A DNA stretch of 64,000 nt from Lysobacter enzymogenes (GCF_900106525.1 NZ_FNOG01000002.1:659563-723562), one strand, 5' to 3'; shown: positions 53,239 to 62,913, counted from the stretch's first letter. Notes: generated from the letters alone by a model not told the origin. Program-made: numbers and translations.

Positions 53239-53340
53239 GTCTCGTCTCGCGTCTCGCGTCTCGCGTCTTGCGTCTTGCGTCTCGGGTCACGCGTCTCGGG
53301 TCACACGTCAGGCTTCAGGCGTCACGCATCACGCAAGCTC
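53239..53340. repeat. Short tandem repeat array (GTCTCGC type)
   Basis: GTCTCGC, GTCTTGC, GTCTCGG and GTCACGC units follow each other in about fourteen imperfect copies up to the stop codon of the next gene. Confidence 0.85.
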
Positions 53341-54565
53341 AATCATGCTTCTCAGGCGCTTCCACCGCCCGCCGGTCGCAGCGGTCCTGCGCGCGCACAG
53401 GATTGCAGCGGACCACTTCGCTGCGCGGGAAGGTCACCCGGTAGCGGCTCAAGCGCAGGTCGGGCTTGGGGTAGTCGGTGGAGATGTACTGCGCGCCGCT
53501 GGCGAAGGCGGCCTCGCGCCGGCGCGGGTCGTTGCGCCGCGCTTCGGCGGTGTCGGCGTCGGCGCGGGTGCGCACCAGGAAACCGGCCTGTACCGCTTTG
53601 CGGATGCGTTCGCCATCGGCGATGGGGTCGTTGATCGTCAGGTAGGCCGCATCCGCCGAAGTCTCGTCGCCGTTGACGAACATCGCGCGCCCTTCCAGCG
53701 AACGCCGCGCGCCGCGGTACAGCGCGACCTTGCGCGGTTCCTCGTCGAGCGCGAACAACACTTTGCCGCGCGAGGCGCCGATCTTCGGCCAGGCGCCGGC
53801 CAGCACCGCTTCGCGCAGGGTCCCGGCGCGGCCGCGCACATCGTCGGGCACGATCAATTCCGCAGGCGGGAACACCGCGCGCACCTCGGCATCGAGCGCA
53901 TCGAAGGCCTTGGCGTCGAAGGCCAGCGGCGCGACCGCGCCGGGGCCGCTCTTGCCGTCCTTGGCGTTGATCAGGATCAGGATCGGCGCGTGCTGCGGAT
54001 GCTGGCGCGACCAGGCGCGGATCTGCCGCAGGCATTCGACGAACAGCATGCACTGGCTGCGGAAATCGATATCGGCCAGATGCATCACCTTGAAGCCCGG
54101 CTGCGCCATCTGCGCCGCCGCCTCCGCCGACCACGGCCCGGCGTCGCCGTAACCCTGGCGCAGCGCGCCGGGCGGATGCGCGTAACGGCCGCCCTTCGGG
54201 TCGTAATACACGTCGAGCTCGAGCTGGCGCATGCCCAGCTCGAGCTGCTCGTGCAGCGGCGCGTGGGCGTAGTCGAGCGAATCGGCGCCGGCGGCGTCGC
54301 GGGCGCGGTGCGCGGCCAGTTCCTCGGCCGGGATCGCGCGCTTGTAGCTGTTGTGGGTGCCGATGGCCTGGACATCGTTGATGCCCAGGTTGCGGTCGAT
54401 CCAGGCCTCGGCGCAGTCCGGCCCGGCCTGCGCGGCGTCGGGCGCATCGAGCTTGCACGCCGGATCCACCGGCCGCGGCGCGGCCGGCTCGTCGTGCGCG
54501 CGCGCCGTGCCCGCCAGCGCGCAGCACAGTCCTAACGACAGCATCGGCAACACCCAGGCCTTCAT
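53339..54565 (-). CDS. Secreted PI-PLC-X-like phospholipase C
   Basis: The 408-residue protein from the ATG at 54565 has a signal peptide ending at GTARAHD. The fold of phosphatidylinositol-specific phospholipase C1-like proteins is indicated by DVQAIGTHNSYKRAIP (first catalytic His), LELGMRQLELDVYYDPKGG (metal-binding residues), KVMHLADIDFRSQC and ALDEEPRK, ending with YISTDYPKPD. It would be periplasmic or secreted and act on phosphodiesters. It lies 49 bases behind a TonB-dependent receptor gene in the same direction, probably one operon. The C-terminus runs into the short tandem repeat. Confidence 0.87.
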   Translation of the reverse strand: MKAWVLPMLSLGLCCALAGTARAHDEPAAPRPVDPACKLDAPDAAQAGPDCAEAWIDRNLGINDVQAIGTHNSYKRAIPAEELAAHRARDAAGADSLDYAHAPLHEQLELGMRQLELDVYYDPKGGRYAHPPGALRQGYGDAGPWSAEAAAQMAQPGFKVMHLADIDFRSQCMLFVECLRQIRAWSRQHPQHAPILILINAKDGKSGPGAVAPLAFDAKAFDALDAEVRAVFPPAELIVPDDVRGRAGTLREAVLAGAWPKIGASRGKVLFALDEEPRKVALYRGARRSLEGRAMFVNGDETSADAAYLTINDPIADGERIRKAVQAGFLVRTRADADTAEARRNDPRRREAAFASGAQYISTDYPKPDLRLSRYRVTFPRSEVVRCNPVRAQDRCDRRAVEAPEKHD

Positions 54566-54614
54566 CGCGTCTCTCCGCTTGGAAACCGGCAACGATACGC
54601 TCACCGGCGCGCGC

Positions 54615-57230
54615 TCAGAACTTGTACATCAGCGCCGCGCGGTAACCGCGCCCGAGCAGCGGCCGGGCGATGAAGGTGTTGGCCCCCGCGTCGGCGCTCT
54701 GCAGTTCGCCGGCGCGTGGGTTGCCTTCGGTCAGGCCGAGCGAGTTGGTCAGGTTGTCGGCGTACAGGAACAGGCTCAGCCCCGGCGCGAACTCGTAACG
54801 CGCGCTGGCGTTGATCACGTGATAGGACGGCAGCTTGACCGAGTTGGCGGTGTCGACGAAACGCTCGCCTTCGCGCTCGTACGACACCTGCAGGCGCAAA
54901 CGGTCGTCGAGCAGGTTCAGGCCCGGCACCACGCGGAAGCTGGTCTTGGGCACGCGGATCAGTTGGTTGTCGACGAAGTCGCGCAGCACCGGCGCGCCGT
55001 TGACCAGTTCGGTGTAGCGCAGGCCCTTGTACTTGGGATCCTGCACCGTCGCGGTCAGCTGCAGGTCGAACCAGCTCACCGGGGTCCAGAAGCCTTCCAG
55101 CTCCAGGCCCGTGGTCTTGGTGTCGGCGTAGCCCTGCTGCACGCTCGAGGCGCCGCTGCCCAGATCGAACACGTAGTTGCTGAAGCCGACGTTGTCGTAC
55201 TTGGTGTAGAACAAGGTCGCGAACAGGTCGAACTGTTCGTTGCTGAACTTGTAGCCGATCTCGCCCAGGTCCATGGTCTGGGTCACCGGGCGGCCGCTGG
55301 GGTCGTTGACGCAGGCGGCGAGCTTGGCCAGATCGCAGTTGGAGTACTTGGTGATGTAGCTCGACAGGCTCGGCAGGCGGAACGCCGGGGTCCAGCGCGC
55401 GAACACGCCCTGATGCGGATCGAACTGCCAGTTGGCGCCGACGGTCCAGCCGATCTTGTCGAACTTTTGGTCGTAATCGACGAACACGCCCGAGCCGGTG
55501 AAGATCTGCGAAGTCGCCGGCGTGCCCAGGTTCACCTGCTTACGCACCTCGGTCCAACCCTTGACCTTGACCTGCTCCCAGCGCACGCCGGCATCGATGC
55601 GCAGTTGCTGGTTGACCTGCCATTCGTCCGACAGGTACAGCGCTTGCGTGGTGGAACGGCCGCTGGCGTTTTCCCACTCATAACCGTAGCGGTACACGCC
55701 CTTGTCGGTCAGCGTCTTCAGCGGCCGGCCAGCGGCGTCCACCGCCACCAGATCCAGCAAGCGCGCATTGTCGCGCACATCGGTCAGCACGTTCGAAGAA
55801 TAGCGGTCGAAGTCCTGATCGAACTGGGCGTAGTAATAGCCCAGGGTGACATCGTGGCTCTGCCCGCCGAAGTCGAAGCGGCGCATCAGGCGCGTGTCGC
55901 TGATGAGTTCGTTGACCGGCATGGTGACGCCGCGCAGGCCGGCGATGGTCATCAGGCCGTTGCCGTTCTGGTTGGCCGGGTCGAACACCTGGCCCGGCGC
56001 GTCGACATAACGCAGCTGCGCGCCGGCCGCGCCCGGCACCGAGGCGATCAACTTCTTCACCGCGGCGTCGTTGAAGAACTTGGCCCCGCTTTGCAGGGTC
56101 AGCGGGAACACGCCGTTGCGCTGGGTCCGGGTCTCGCTGTAGCGCAGCGACTGCGCCAGCTTGAAGCCCGCGCCGAGGTCGTAGTCGAACTTGACCGTGT
56201 ACTGGTCGCGCTTGACCTGGGTGCCGAGCGCGTTGTCGAAGTCGTACAGCGAGCCGTCGCCCTGGATCATCGGAATCCGGCGGGTTTCCGGCCCGGCCAG
56301 GGTGCCGTCGTGGGCATCGAAACCGGGCACGCCGCGGATCTTGCCGTCGGCGTAGCTGCGCATCGGGATGCCCAGGTACAGCGCGACTTTGTCGTCCACG
56401 CGCTTGTAGTCGAAGCTGAACTTGCCGCGTTCGAACGCGCGCGACAGGTTGATGCGGTATTGGCCGCCGTCGTTGGCCGGATAGCCCGGATCGCGCAGGC
56501 CGTCGTCGGTGCGCCAGAAGCCGCCCAGGCCGAGTTTCCAGTCGGCGCCGATGGGGGTGCCGAAGAACAGGTCGTAGCGGGTCAGGCCGTAATCGCCGAC
56601 GGTGAGCTTGGCCACGCCTTCGGCGCTGTCGCCGACCGTGCGCGGGATGAAGTTGATCGCGCCGGCCGGGGCGTTGGAATAGAACACCGACGACGGGCCG
56701 CCGCGCACCACTTCCACCCGCTCGATGGTTTCGTCCAGACGAAAGGCCTGATCGCCATTGAGATAGCCCAGCGCCGGGTCGTGCTGCACCGGGATGCCGT
56801 CTTCGAGCAAGGTCACCGAGCCGAAGCCGTCGACCGGGATGCCGCGCGCGCGGATGTTGCCGCTGGCTTCGCCGCCGCTGGCCTCGACCCAGAAGCCGGG
56901 CACCGACTTCATCGCCTCGGTCACCGAGGTCGGCGCCTGCATGCGCAGGCGGTCTTCCTCGATCGCGGTGATCGAGTAGCTGGTCTCGGCCTTGCTGCGC
57001 TGGCGGGTGCCGGAGCGGCCGGTGACGACGACTTTGTCGAGGTCCACCGCGCTGGACTTCGCCCCGTCTTGCGACGCCGAAGCGGACGCTGCGGAGGCCT
57101 CGCCCGCAGCGGCACCCCCGGCCGAAGCCGCCTGCTGCGCCTGCGCGGCAGCGGAAAAACCGAGGGAAACGAAGCTGGCGGCCAGGGCGATGCGGATCGC
57201 CCGGGTGAGCTGGCGGGAACGAGAGGTCAT
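54615..57230 (-). CDS. TonB-dependent outer-membrane receptor
   Basis: The 871-residue protein from the ATG at 57230 has a signal peptide (to AAAQAQ), an Ala-rich stretch, a TonB-box-like VDLDKVVVTG, a plug domain (AMKSVPGFWVEASGGEASGN, IERVEVVRGGPSSVFYSNAP) and a 22-strand barrel ending in GYRAALMYKF. The ligand cannot be told. Linked to the PLC-like gene downstream and the CehA-type gene beyond, it may import a product released from organic phosphoesters (inference). Confidence 0.95.
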   Translation of the reverse strand: MTSRSRQLTRAIRIALAASFVSLGFSAAAQAQQAASAGGAAAGEASAASASASQDGAKSSAVDLDKVVVTGRSGTRQRSKAETSYSITAIEEDRLRMQAPTSVTEAMKSVPGFWVEASGGEASGNIRARGIPVDGFGSVTLLEDGIPVQHDPALGYLNGDQAFRLDETIERVEVVRGGPSSVFYSNAPAGAINFIPRTVGDSAEGVAKLTVGDYGLTRYDLFFGTPIGADWKLGLGGFWRTDDGLRDPGYPANDGGQYRINLSRAFERGKFSFDYKRVDDKVALYLGIPMRSYADGKIRGVPGFDAHDGTLAGPETRRIPMIQGDGSLYDFDNALGTQVKRDQYTVKFDYDLGAGFKLAQSLRYSETRTQRNGVFPLTLQSGAKFFNDAAVKKLIASVPGAAGAQLRYVDAPGQVFDPANQNGNGLMTIAGLRGVTMPVNELISDTRLMRRFDFGGQSHDVTLGYYYAQFDQDFDRYSSNVLTDVRDNARLLDLVAVDAAGRPLKTLTDKGVYRYGYEWENASGRSTTQALYLSDEWQVNQQLRIDAGVRWEQVKVKGWTEVRKQVNLGTPATSQIFTGSGVFVDYDQKFDKIGWTVGANWQFDPHQGVFARWTPAFRLPSLSSYITKYSNCDLAKLAACVNDPSGRPVTQTMDLGEIGYKFSNEQFDLFATLFYTKYDNVGFSNYVFDLGSGASSVQQGYADTKTTGLELEGFWTPVSWFDLQLTATVQDPKYKGLRYTELVNGAPVLRDFVDNQLIRVPKTSFRVVPGLNLLDDRLRLQVSYEREGERFVDTANSVKLPSYHVINASARYEFAPGLSLFLYADNLTNSLGLTEGNPRAGELQSADAGANTFIARPLLGRGYRAALMYKF

Positions 57231-57383
57231 GGCGGCAGGATTCGGAAGGAAGGGATCGCTGCCGTCGGTTCCGTCCGAAGCCGTGCATGGCGCCCGGCAG
57301 CCGCAAAGAATGCTGAACGCCAAGGCTTAAAGATTCGTGACACGCGGCGCGTTGTTGCCGCCAGATACGGTCAAGTCCGCTGT

Positions 57384-57468
57384 TGTGGGAGGGGCTTCAG
57401 CCCCGAGGCTCTTGTTTCAGGTCGCGGCGATCCGGCCGGAAGGCGTCGGGGCTGAAGCCCCTCCCACA
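57384..57468. repeat. Palindromic repeat family A, copy 3
   Basis: TGTGGGAGGGGCTTCAGCCC and GGGCTGAAGCCCCTCCCACA flank a spacer of about 40 bases, in the divergent gap between the receptor gene and thiG. A CATAAT hexamer at 57589-57594 may be the thiG -10 box, seven bases before the start. Confidence 0.85.
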
Positions 57469-57600
57469 AGGGTCCCCAACCTCGCCCTTGAGCCTCAAGG
57501 CCTCGAAACCCCGCCTTTCAACATCCGCGCCGTCAAGATCCGCCATAACCGCCAAGCCCGCATCGCCCCACGGCCCGCCCCCATCGGCCATAATTGCGCG

Positions 57601-58395
57601 ATGACTGACACTGCCTTCTCCGATCCGCTGGTCATCGCCGGCAAGACCTACCGTTCGCGCCTGCTCACCGGCACCGGCAAGTTCAAGGACTTGACCGAAA
57701 CCCGCCTGGCCACCGAGGCCGCGGCCGCCGAAATCGTCACCGTCGCGATCCGCCGCACCAATATCGGCCAGAACCCCGGCGAGCCGAACCTGCTCGACGT
57801 GCTGCCGCCGGACCGCTACACCCTGCTGCCCAACACCGCCGGCTGCTACACCGCCGACGACGCGGTGCGCACCTGCCGCCTGGCCCGCGAGCTGCTCGAC
57901 GGCCACACCCTGGTCAAGCTGGAAGTGCTCGGCGACCAGCGCACCCTGTTCCCCGACGTGATCCAGACCCTGGCCGCGGCCGAAACCCTGGTCAAGGACG
58001 GCTTCGACGTCATGGTCTACACCTCCGACGACCCGATCCTGGCCAAGCGCCTGGAAGAGATCGGCTGCGTCGCGGTGATGCCGCTGGCCGCGCCGATCGG
58101 CTCGGGCCTGGGCGTGCAGAACAAGTACAACCTGCTGGAAATCGTCGAGAACGCCAAGGTGCCGATCATCGTCGACGCCGGCGTCGGCACCGCCTCGGAC
58201 GCCGCCATCGCGATGGAACTGGGCTGCGACGGCGTGCTGATGAACACCGCCATCGCCGGCGCGCGCGACCCGATCCTGATGGCCCACGCGATGAAGCTGG
58301 CGGTGGAAGCCGGCCGCGCCGCGTTCAAGGCCGGCCGCATCCCGCGCAAGCGCTACGCCAGCGCGTCGAGCCCGGTCGACGGGCTGATCGGCTGA
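57601..58395 (+). CDS. thiG: Thiazole synthase ThiG
   Basis: The 264-residue TIM-barrel enzyme forms the thiazole phosphate of thiamine from deoxyxylulose phosphate, dehydroglycine and ThiS-thiocarboxylate. It shows [12 protein letters not shown] (Schiff-base Lys region later in LVKLEVLGD), [31 protein letters not shown] and [20 protein letters not shown]. trmB follows one base after the stop. Confidence 0.97.
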   Translation: MTDTAFSDPLVIAGKTYRSRLLTGTGKFKDLTETRLATEAAAAEIVTVAIRRTNIGQNPGEPNLLDVLPPDRYTLLPNTAGCYTADDAVRTCRLARELLDGHTLVKLEVLGDQRTLFPDVIQTLAAAETLVKDGFDVMVYTSDDPILAKRLEEIGCVAVMPLAAPIGSGLGVQNKYNLLEIVENAKVPIIVDAGVGTASDAAIAMELGCDGVLMNTAIAGARDPILMAHAMKLAVEAGRAAFKAGRIPRKRYASASSPVDGLIG

Positions 58396-58396
58396 C

Positions 58397-59179
58397 ATGA
58401 CCGACCCGTTCTCCAGCGACGGCCACAAGGCGCCGCCCAAGCCGTTCACGATCGAGGAAGGCCGCCGCCAGGTGCGCAGCTTCGTGCTGCGCCAGGGCCG
58501 CTTCACCCCGGCCCAGCAGCGCGCCTTCGACGAGCTGTGGCCGCGTTTCGGCATCGACTACACCGGCGCGCTGCGCGACTTTGATGCGATTTTCGGCCGC
58601 AGCGCCAAGCGCGTGCTGGAAATCGGTTTCGGCAACGGCGACGCGCTGCGCTACGCCGCGCAGAACTACCGCGACCGCGACCTGATCGGCATCGAAGTGC
58701 ACGCCCCCGGCGTGGGCCGGCTGCTGAACGCTTTGGCCGAGGACGACAGCACGCATGTGAAGCTCTACCACCACGATGCGGTGGAAGTGCTCAACCATGA
58801 GGTCGCCGACGGCGCCCTGGACGAGGTCCGGATCTACTTCCCCGACCCGTGGCACAAGAAGCGCCACAACAAGCGCCGCCTGGTCCAGCCGGGCTTCGCC
58901 GAACTGCTGGTGCGCAAGCTCGCGCCCGATGGGCGCTTGCACCTGGCTACCGATTGGCAGGACTATGCCGAACAGATGTGGGACGTCCTGGACGCGACCA
59001 GGGGGCTCGCCAACCGCGCCGGCAAGCGCGGCAGCGTGCCGCGACCGGAATGGCGCCCGCAGACGCACTTCGAGACCCGCGGCCAGAAACTCGGCCACGG
59101 CGTCTGGGACTTGCTGTACGACCGCGTGCCCGACGACGGCTTGCCCGGCAACGGCCGCGACATCGCGCAGCAGGCGTAG
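58397..59179 (+). CDS. trmB: tRNA (guanine-N7)-methyltransferase
   Basis: The 260-residue SAM-dependent enzyme makes m7G46 in tRNA. It has the SAM site [29 protein letters not shown], the family signature [20 protein letters not shown] and [14 protein letters not shown], and ends with [19 protein letters not shown]. Encoded directly behind thiG. Confidence 0.97.
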   Translation: MTDPFSSDGHKAPPKPFTIEEGRRQVRSFVLRQGRFTPAQQRAFDELWPRFGIDYTGALRDFDAIFGRSAKRVLEIGFGNGDALRYAAQNYRDRDLIGIEVHAPGVGRLLNALAEDDSTHVKLYHHDAVEVLNHEVADGALDEVRIYFPDPWHKKRHNKRRLVQPGFAELLVRKLAPDGRLHLATDWQDYAEQMWDVLDATRGLANRAGKRGSVPRPEWRPQTHFETRGQKLGHGVWDLLYDRVPDDGLPGNGRDIAQQA

Positions 59180-59228
59180 GGCGAACAGGTTTTCCTAGCG
59201 ACTCGACCGAGACCCCGACCAAACCGGC

Positions 59229-61076
59229 ATGGACACCTCCCTCGCGCTGACCACCGACATGATGCTGGTGCTCGGGCTGGTGGTGTTCACGATGGCGATG
59301 TTCCTGTTCGAGCGCGTGCGCGCCGACGTGGTCGCCCTGGTCGTGCTGGTGCTGCTGGGCCTGTCGGGCCTGGTCGAGCCGGACGAGCTGTTCAACGGCT
59401 TCTCCGGCAACGCGGTCATCAGCATCATCGCCACGATGATCCTCGGCGCCGGCCTGGACCGCACCGGCGCGCTCAACCGCCTGGCCGGCTGGCTGCTGCG
59501 GCGCGCGCACGGGGTCGAGCAGCGCCTGTTGCTGCTGACCACGGCGGTGGCCGGCCTCAATTCCTCGTTCATGCAGAACCCGTCGGTGATGGCGCTGTAC
59601 ATGCCGGTCGCCGCGCGCCTGTCCTCGCGCACCGGGCTGTCGCTGCCGCGGCTGCTGCTGCCGATCGCCGCGGCCATCGTCATGGGCGGCGCGCTGACCA
59701 TGGTCGGCAACTCGCCGCTGATCCTGCTCAACGACTTGCTGCTCAACGCCAACAGCAACCTGCCCTCGGGCGCGGCGACCATCGAGCCGCTGAAGATGTT
59801 CGCGCCGCTGCCGATCGGCATCGCGCTGCTGGCCGCCTCGCTGGCCTATTTCCACTTCTTCGGCGACAAGCTGCTCAAGGACGACAGCGACAAGGGCGCG
59901 ACGCCGGCGCGTACCCAAAGTTACTTCGCCAAGGCCTACGGCATCGACGGCGACGTCTACGAGCTCACCGTGACCGCCGACAGCCCCTTGGTCGGCATGT
60001 CGCTGGGCGAGGCCGAGACCCTGCGCGGCGCGCCGCTGCTGCTGGCGCTCAAGAGCGACAACGACTCGCGCCTGGCGCCGCCGGCCGACACCCGCATCTG
60101 GGTCGGCAGCGTGCTCGGCGCGATGGGGCCCAAGCAGCAGGTCGCCGATTTCGCTCAGAACCATTTCTTGCGCCTGTCCTCGCGCCTGCGCAACTTCGCC
60201 GACCTGTTCAATCCCAGCCGCGCCGGCATTTCCGAGGCGGTGGTGCCGGCGACCTCGGGCTACATCGGCAAGACCGCCGGCGACCTGCACCTGCGCAAGC
60301 AATCGGGCCTGAGCCTGCTGGCGATCAACCGCGACAAGACCGTGCTGCGCGACAACGTGCGCGCCGTGCCGATGCGCGCCGGCGACATGCTGGTGTTCCA
60401 CAGCATCTGGACCGACCTGGCCAGCGCCGCGGCGAGCAAGGACCTGGTCGTGGTCACCGACTACCCCAAGGGCGAGCAGCGCCCGCACAAGCTCAAGATC
60501 GCGCTGGCGATCTTCGCCGTGGCGATGCTGCTGGCGCTGTCCTCGCGCCTGCCGGTGTCGATCGCGCTGATGACCGGCGTGGTCGGCATGCTGATCACCG
60601 GCGTGCTCAACATCGACGAGGCCTACTCGGCGATCAACTGGAAGACGGTGTTCCTGATGGCCTGCCTGATTCCGCTGGGCTGGGCGATGGATTCCAGCGG
60701 CGCGGCGGCTTGGATCGCGGGGCACAGTATCGAACGATTGCCGCACGGGACGCCCGTGTGGCTGCTGGAGATATTCGTCGGGCTTCTGACCACTGCCTTT
60801 TCTTTGGTCATCAGCCACGTCGGCGCGACCATCGTGGTGGTCCCGCTGGCGGTGAACCTGGCGCTGGCGGCCGGCGGCAACCCGACCGCGTTCGCGCTGA
60901 TCGTGGCGCTGTCGGCGTCGAACAACTTCATGACTGCGTCGAATCCGGTGATCTCGATGATCACCGGGCCGGCGGGCTATAGCGGCAAAGAGCTGTGGAA
61001 GATCGGCGGGCCGCTGTCGTTGATCTACACCGTGGTGACGGTGCTGATGATCAACATTCTGTATTGGGGCAAATAA
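59229..61076 (+). CDS. SLC13-family permease with RCK_C (TrkA-C) domains
   Basis: The 615-residue inner-membrane transporter has about five membrane segments in the first 210 residues (including NSSFMQNPSVMALYMPVAAR and IVMGGALTMVGNSPLILLND), a cytosolic insert with two TrkA-C domains (about residues 225-405) and six or more further segments with CLIPLGWAMDSSG and LSASNNFMTASNPVISMITG. The two NxP/SN hairpins are typical of the divalent-anion/Na symporter family. The substrate is an anion such as a dicarboxylate or sulfate; which one is unknown. Confidence 0.92.
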   Translation: MDTSLALTTDMMLVLGLVVFTMAMFLFERVRADVVALVVLVLLGLSGLVEPDELFNGFSGNAVISIIATMILGAGLDRTGALNRLAGWLLRRAHGVEQRLLLLTTAVAGLNSSFMQNPSVMALYMPVAARLSSRTGLSLPRLLLPIAAAIVMGGALTMVGNSPLILLNDLLLNANSNLPSGAATIEPLKMFAPLPIGIALLAASLAYFHFFGDKLLKDDSDKGATPARTQSYFAKAYGIDGDVYELTVTADSPLVGMSLGEAETLRGAPLLLALKSDNDSRLAPPADTRIWVGSVLGAMGPKQQVADFAQNHFLRLSSRLRNFADLFNPSRAGISEAVVPATSGYIGKTAGDLHLRKQSGLSLLAINRDKTVLRDNVRAVPMRAGDMLVFHSIWTDLASAAASKDLVVVTDYPKGEQRPHKLKIALAIFAVAMLLALSSRLPVSIALMTGVVGMLITGVLNIDEAYSAINWKTVFLMACLIPLGWAMDSSGAAAWIAGHSIERLPHGTPVWLLEIFVGLLTTAFSLVISHVGATIVVVPLAVNLALAAGGNPTAFALIVALSASNNFMTASNPVISMITGPAGYSGKELWKIGGPLSLIYTVVTVLMINILYWGK

Positions 61077-61126
61077 GGCGACGCCCTACCGCTTCGGCCA
61101 GATCCTCCAGCCCTCGCAAGCCCAAC

Positions 61127-61300
61127 CTGGGCTACCTGTAGGAGCGGCGCAAGCCGCGACCAACCGAAGCGACGCCATACCACGGCCTGCACCGAAGCCC
61201 TTGAGCATCCATGCTGTGGAGGCTTGGGTCTTCGGAGGTTTTCGCTTGCGTTCGTCGCTTCGGTTGGTCGCGACTTGCGTCGCTCCTACAGGTAGCCCAG
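61127..61300. repeat. Long inverted repeat with family B units
   Basis: Arms of about 48 bases (61127-61174 and 61253-61300) begin CCTGGGCTACCTGTAGGAGC and end with the matching inverse. Inside are CAAGCCGCGACCAACCGAAG and GGTTGGTCGCGACTTGCGTC. The 78-base loop has no gene. The transcript would form a long hairpin between the convergent permease and Rieske genes. Confidence 0.88.
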
Positions 61301-61319
61301 GCGAGTTGCCTCGCGCGCC

Positions 61320-61700
61320 TTACGCCAACCAGACCGCCCCGTCGCGCACCGCCACCGCCACCGCGCGCAACGCCTCGCCGCGACACGGCCCGGCCACGCA
61401 CTCGCCGCCGGCCAGCTCGAAGCTGGCGCCGTGCGCGGCGCACACCAGCAGGCCGTCCTTGCTCTTGAGAAATTGCCCGGGGGCCCAATCCAGTCTGCGT
61501 CCGGCGTGCGGGCAGATGTTGAGCCAGGCGCGCACGGCCTCGCCGTCGCGGTAGAGCAGCAGCGACTCGGCGTCGCCGTCGAGGGTCGCCTCGACCTCGG
61601 CGAAACCGCCGTCGGCCAGCTGCGCCAGCGCGATCAAAGGTTCACCGCCGGCCGCTGGGTCGGTGGACGGATTTAACGAAGTTCTCACACCATCGTTCAT
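61320..61700 (-). CDS. Rieske [2Fe-2S] protein
   Basis: The 126-residue soluble protein has the two Rieske boxes: CPHAGRRLDW (Cys, His) and CAAHGASFELAGG (Cys, His), with the usual spacing of about 25 residues. Small stand-alone Rieske proteins act as electron carriers or as NirD-like redox subunits. No oxygenase gene is near, so its partner is unknown. Confidence 0.9.
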   Translation of the reverse strand: MNDGVRTSLNPSTDPAAGGEPLIALAQLADGGFAEVEATLDGDAESLLLYRDGEAVRAWLNICPHAGRRLDWAPGQFLKSKDGLLVCAAHGASFELAGGECVAGPCRGEALRAVAVAVRDGAVWLA

Positions 61701-61757
61701 GCCTGGAACGATACTCGACTGTCCGGCCCAGGCCCTATTGTCTCACGACGACCGAAA

Positions 61758-62096
61758 ATGTTCGCCCAGACCTTCCGTTTCGCCGATCAACGTTCGCAAT
61801 GGAATGCGTTCCAGTCGCGCGTGCGCAGCGCTTTCGAGCCGCGCAAGCCGCGTCACCGCCTCCTGCGCTTCGTTCTGGGCGTGGTCGGCCTGGGCCTGCT
61901 GGCGCTGCTGGTGTTCTTCAGCGTCTTCGTCGGCGCGGCGATGATCGCGGTCGGCTTGGCCTACAAGCTATGGCAGCGCCGTGGCAAACCGATGACGGCG
62001 CGGGCCAAGGCACGTGGCGACGTGGTCGAAGGCGAGTTCCGCGTGGTCGCGCCGCGCGCGCTGCCGCGCGACCGCAACGCCGGCCCGGCACGCTGA
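61758..62096 (+). CDS. Small membrane protein, unknown
   Basis: The 112-residue protein has a basic N-terminal half (QSRVRSAFEPRKPRHRLLRF), one or two membrane segments (FVLGVVGLGLLALLVFFSVF and VGAAMIAVGLAYKLW) and a basic tail. It ends four bases before the FAH hydrolase gene and is probably co-transcribed. No family recognised. Confidence 0.8.
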   Translation: MFAQTFRFADQRSQWNAFQSRVRSAFEPRKPRHRLLRFVLGVVGLGLLALLVFFSVFVGAAMIAVGLAYKLWQRRGKPMTARAKARGDVVEGEFRVVAPRALPRDRNAGPAR

Positions 62097-62100
62097 GCGC

Positions 62101-62829
62101 ATGAGCGACGTCGTCGCGGCCGCGCCGGCCACCCGCATTCCCGTCCGCGGCCAGGGTCTGGCCGCCGATGCCGCCTTCCCGGTCCACCGCGTCTACTGCG
62201 TCGGCCGCAACTTCGCCGACCACGCCCGCGAAATGGGCGCGACCGCGCCGACCTCGGCCGCCGATCGCGGCCGTCCGACCTTCTTCCTCAAGCCCACCGA
62301 TTCGCTCGACACCGGCCAGGCCGTGCCCTACCCGCCCGGCACCAGCGACCTGCACCACGAGGTCGAACTGGTGGTGGCGCTGGGCCGCGACGCCCCGGCC
62401 GGCACGCTCGCGGCGCAGGACGCGCAGGCGCTGGTCTACGGCTACGCCGTCGGCCTCGATCTGACCCGTCGCGACCTGCAGGCCCAGGCCAAGGCCAAGG
62501 GCCTGCCCTGGGACACCGGCAAGTCCTTCGACCACGCCGCGCCGATCAGCGCGATCGTGCCGGCCGCCGACGTCGGCGCGCTGGGCGCACGCAAGCTCAG
62601 CCTGGAAGTCAACGGCGAACTGCGCCAGCAAGGCTCGCTCGACGACCTGATCTGGAACGTCGCCGACGTCCTGCACGAGCTCTCGCAGCTGTACGCGCTG
62701 CGCGCCGGCGACCTGATCTTCATGGGCACCCCGGCCGGCGTCGCCGCGCTGCAACCCGGCGACCGCTACCGCGCGACGCTGGAAGGCGTGGCGGAACTGC
62801 ACGGACACATCACCCCGCCCCGGCTATAG
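62101..62829 (+). CDS. FAH-family hydrolase (fumarylpyruvate hydrolase-like)
   Basis: The 242-residue protein from the ATG at 62101 has the family entry motif VYCVGRNFADHAREMG, FFLKPTDSL, metal-binding Glu residues in LHHEVELVVALG, GYAVGLDLTRRDLQ, GKSFDHAAPIS and IFMGTPAGVAAL. It most resembles fumarylpyruvate or acylpyruvate hydrolases of aromatic-acid breakdown, including the family's small oxaloacetate decarboxylase-like members. The exact substrate is uncertain. Confidence 0.92.
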   Translation: MSDVVAAAPATRIPVRGQGLAADAAFPVHRVYCVGRNFADHAREMGATAPTSAADRGRPTFFLKPTDSLDTGQAVPYPPGTSDLHHEVELVVALGRDAPAGTLAAQDAQALVYGYAVGLDLTRRDLQAQAKAKGLPWDTGKSFDHAAPISAIVPAADVGALGARKLSLEVNGELRQQGSLDDLIWNVADVLHELSQLYALRAGDLIFMGTPAGVAALQPGDRYRATLEGVAELHGHITPPRL

Positions 62830-62913
62830 TCCGGCCCCGGCGCCCGCCCCTTCATCCGAAACCGGCGCCGTTCACCGTCCTTCAGTCGTAGTCGTAACCA
62901 GGGAGAGCATGCG

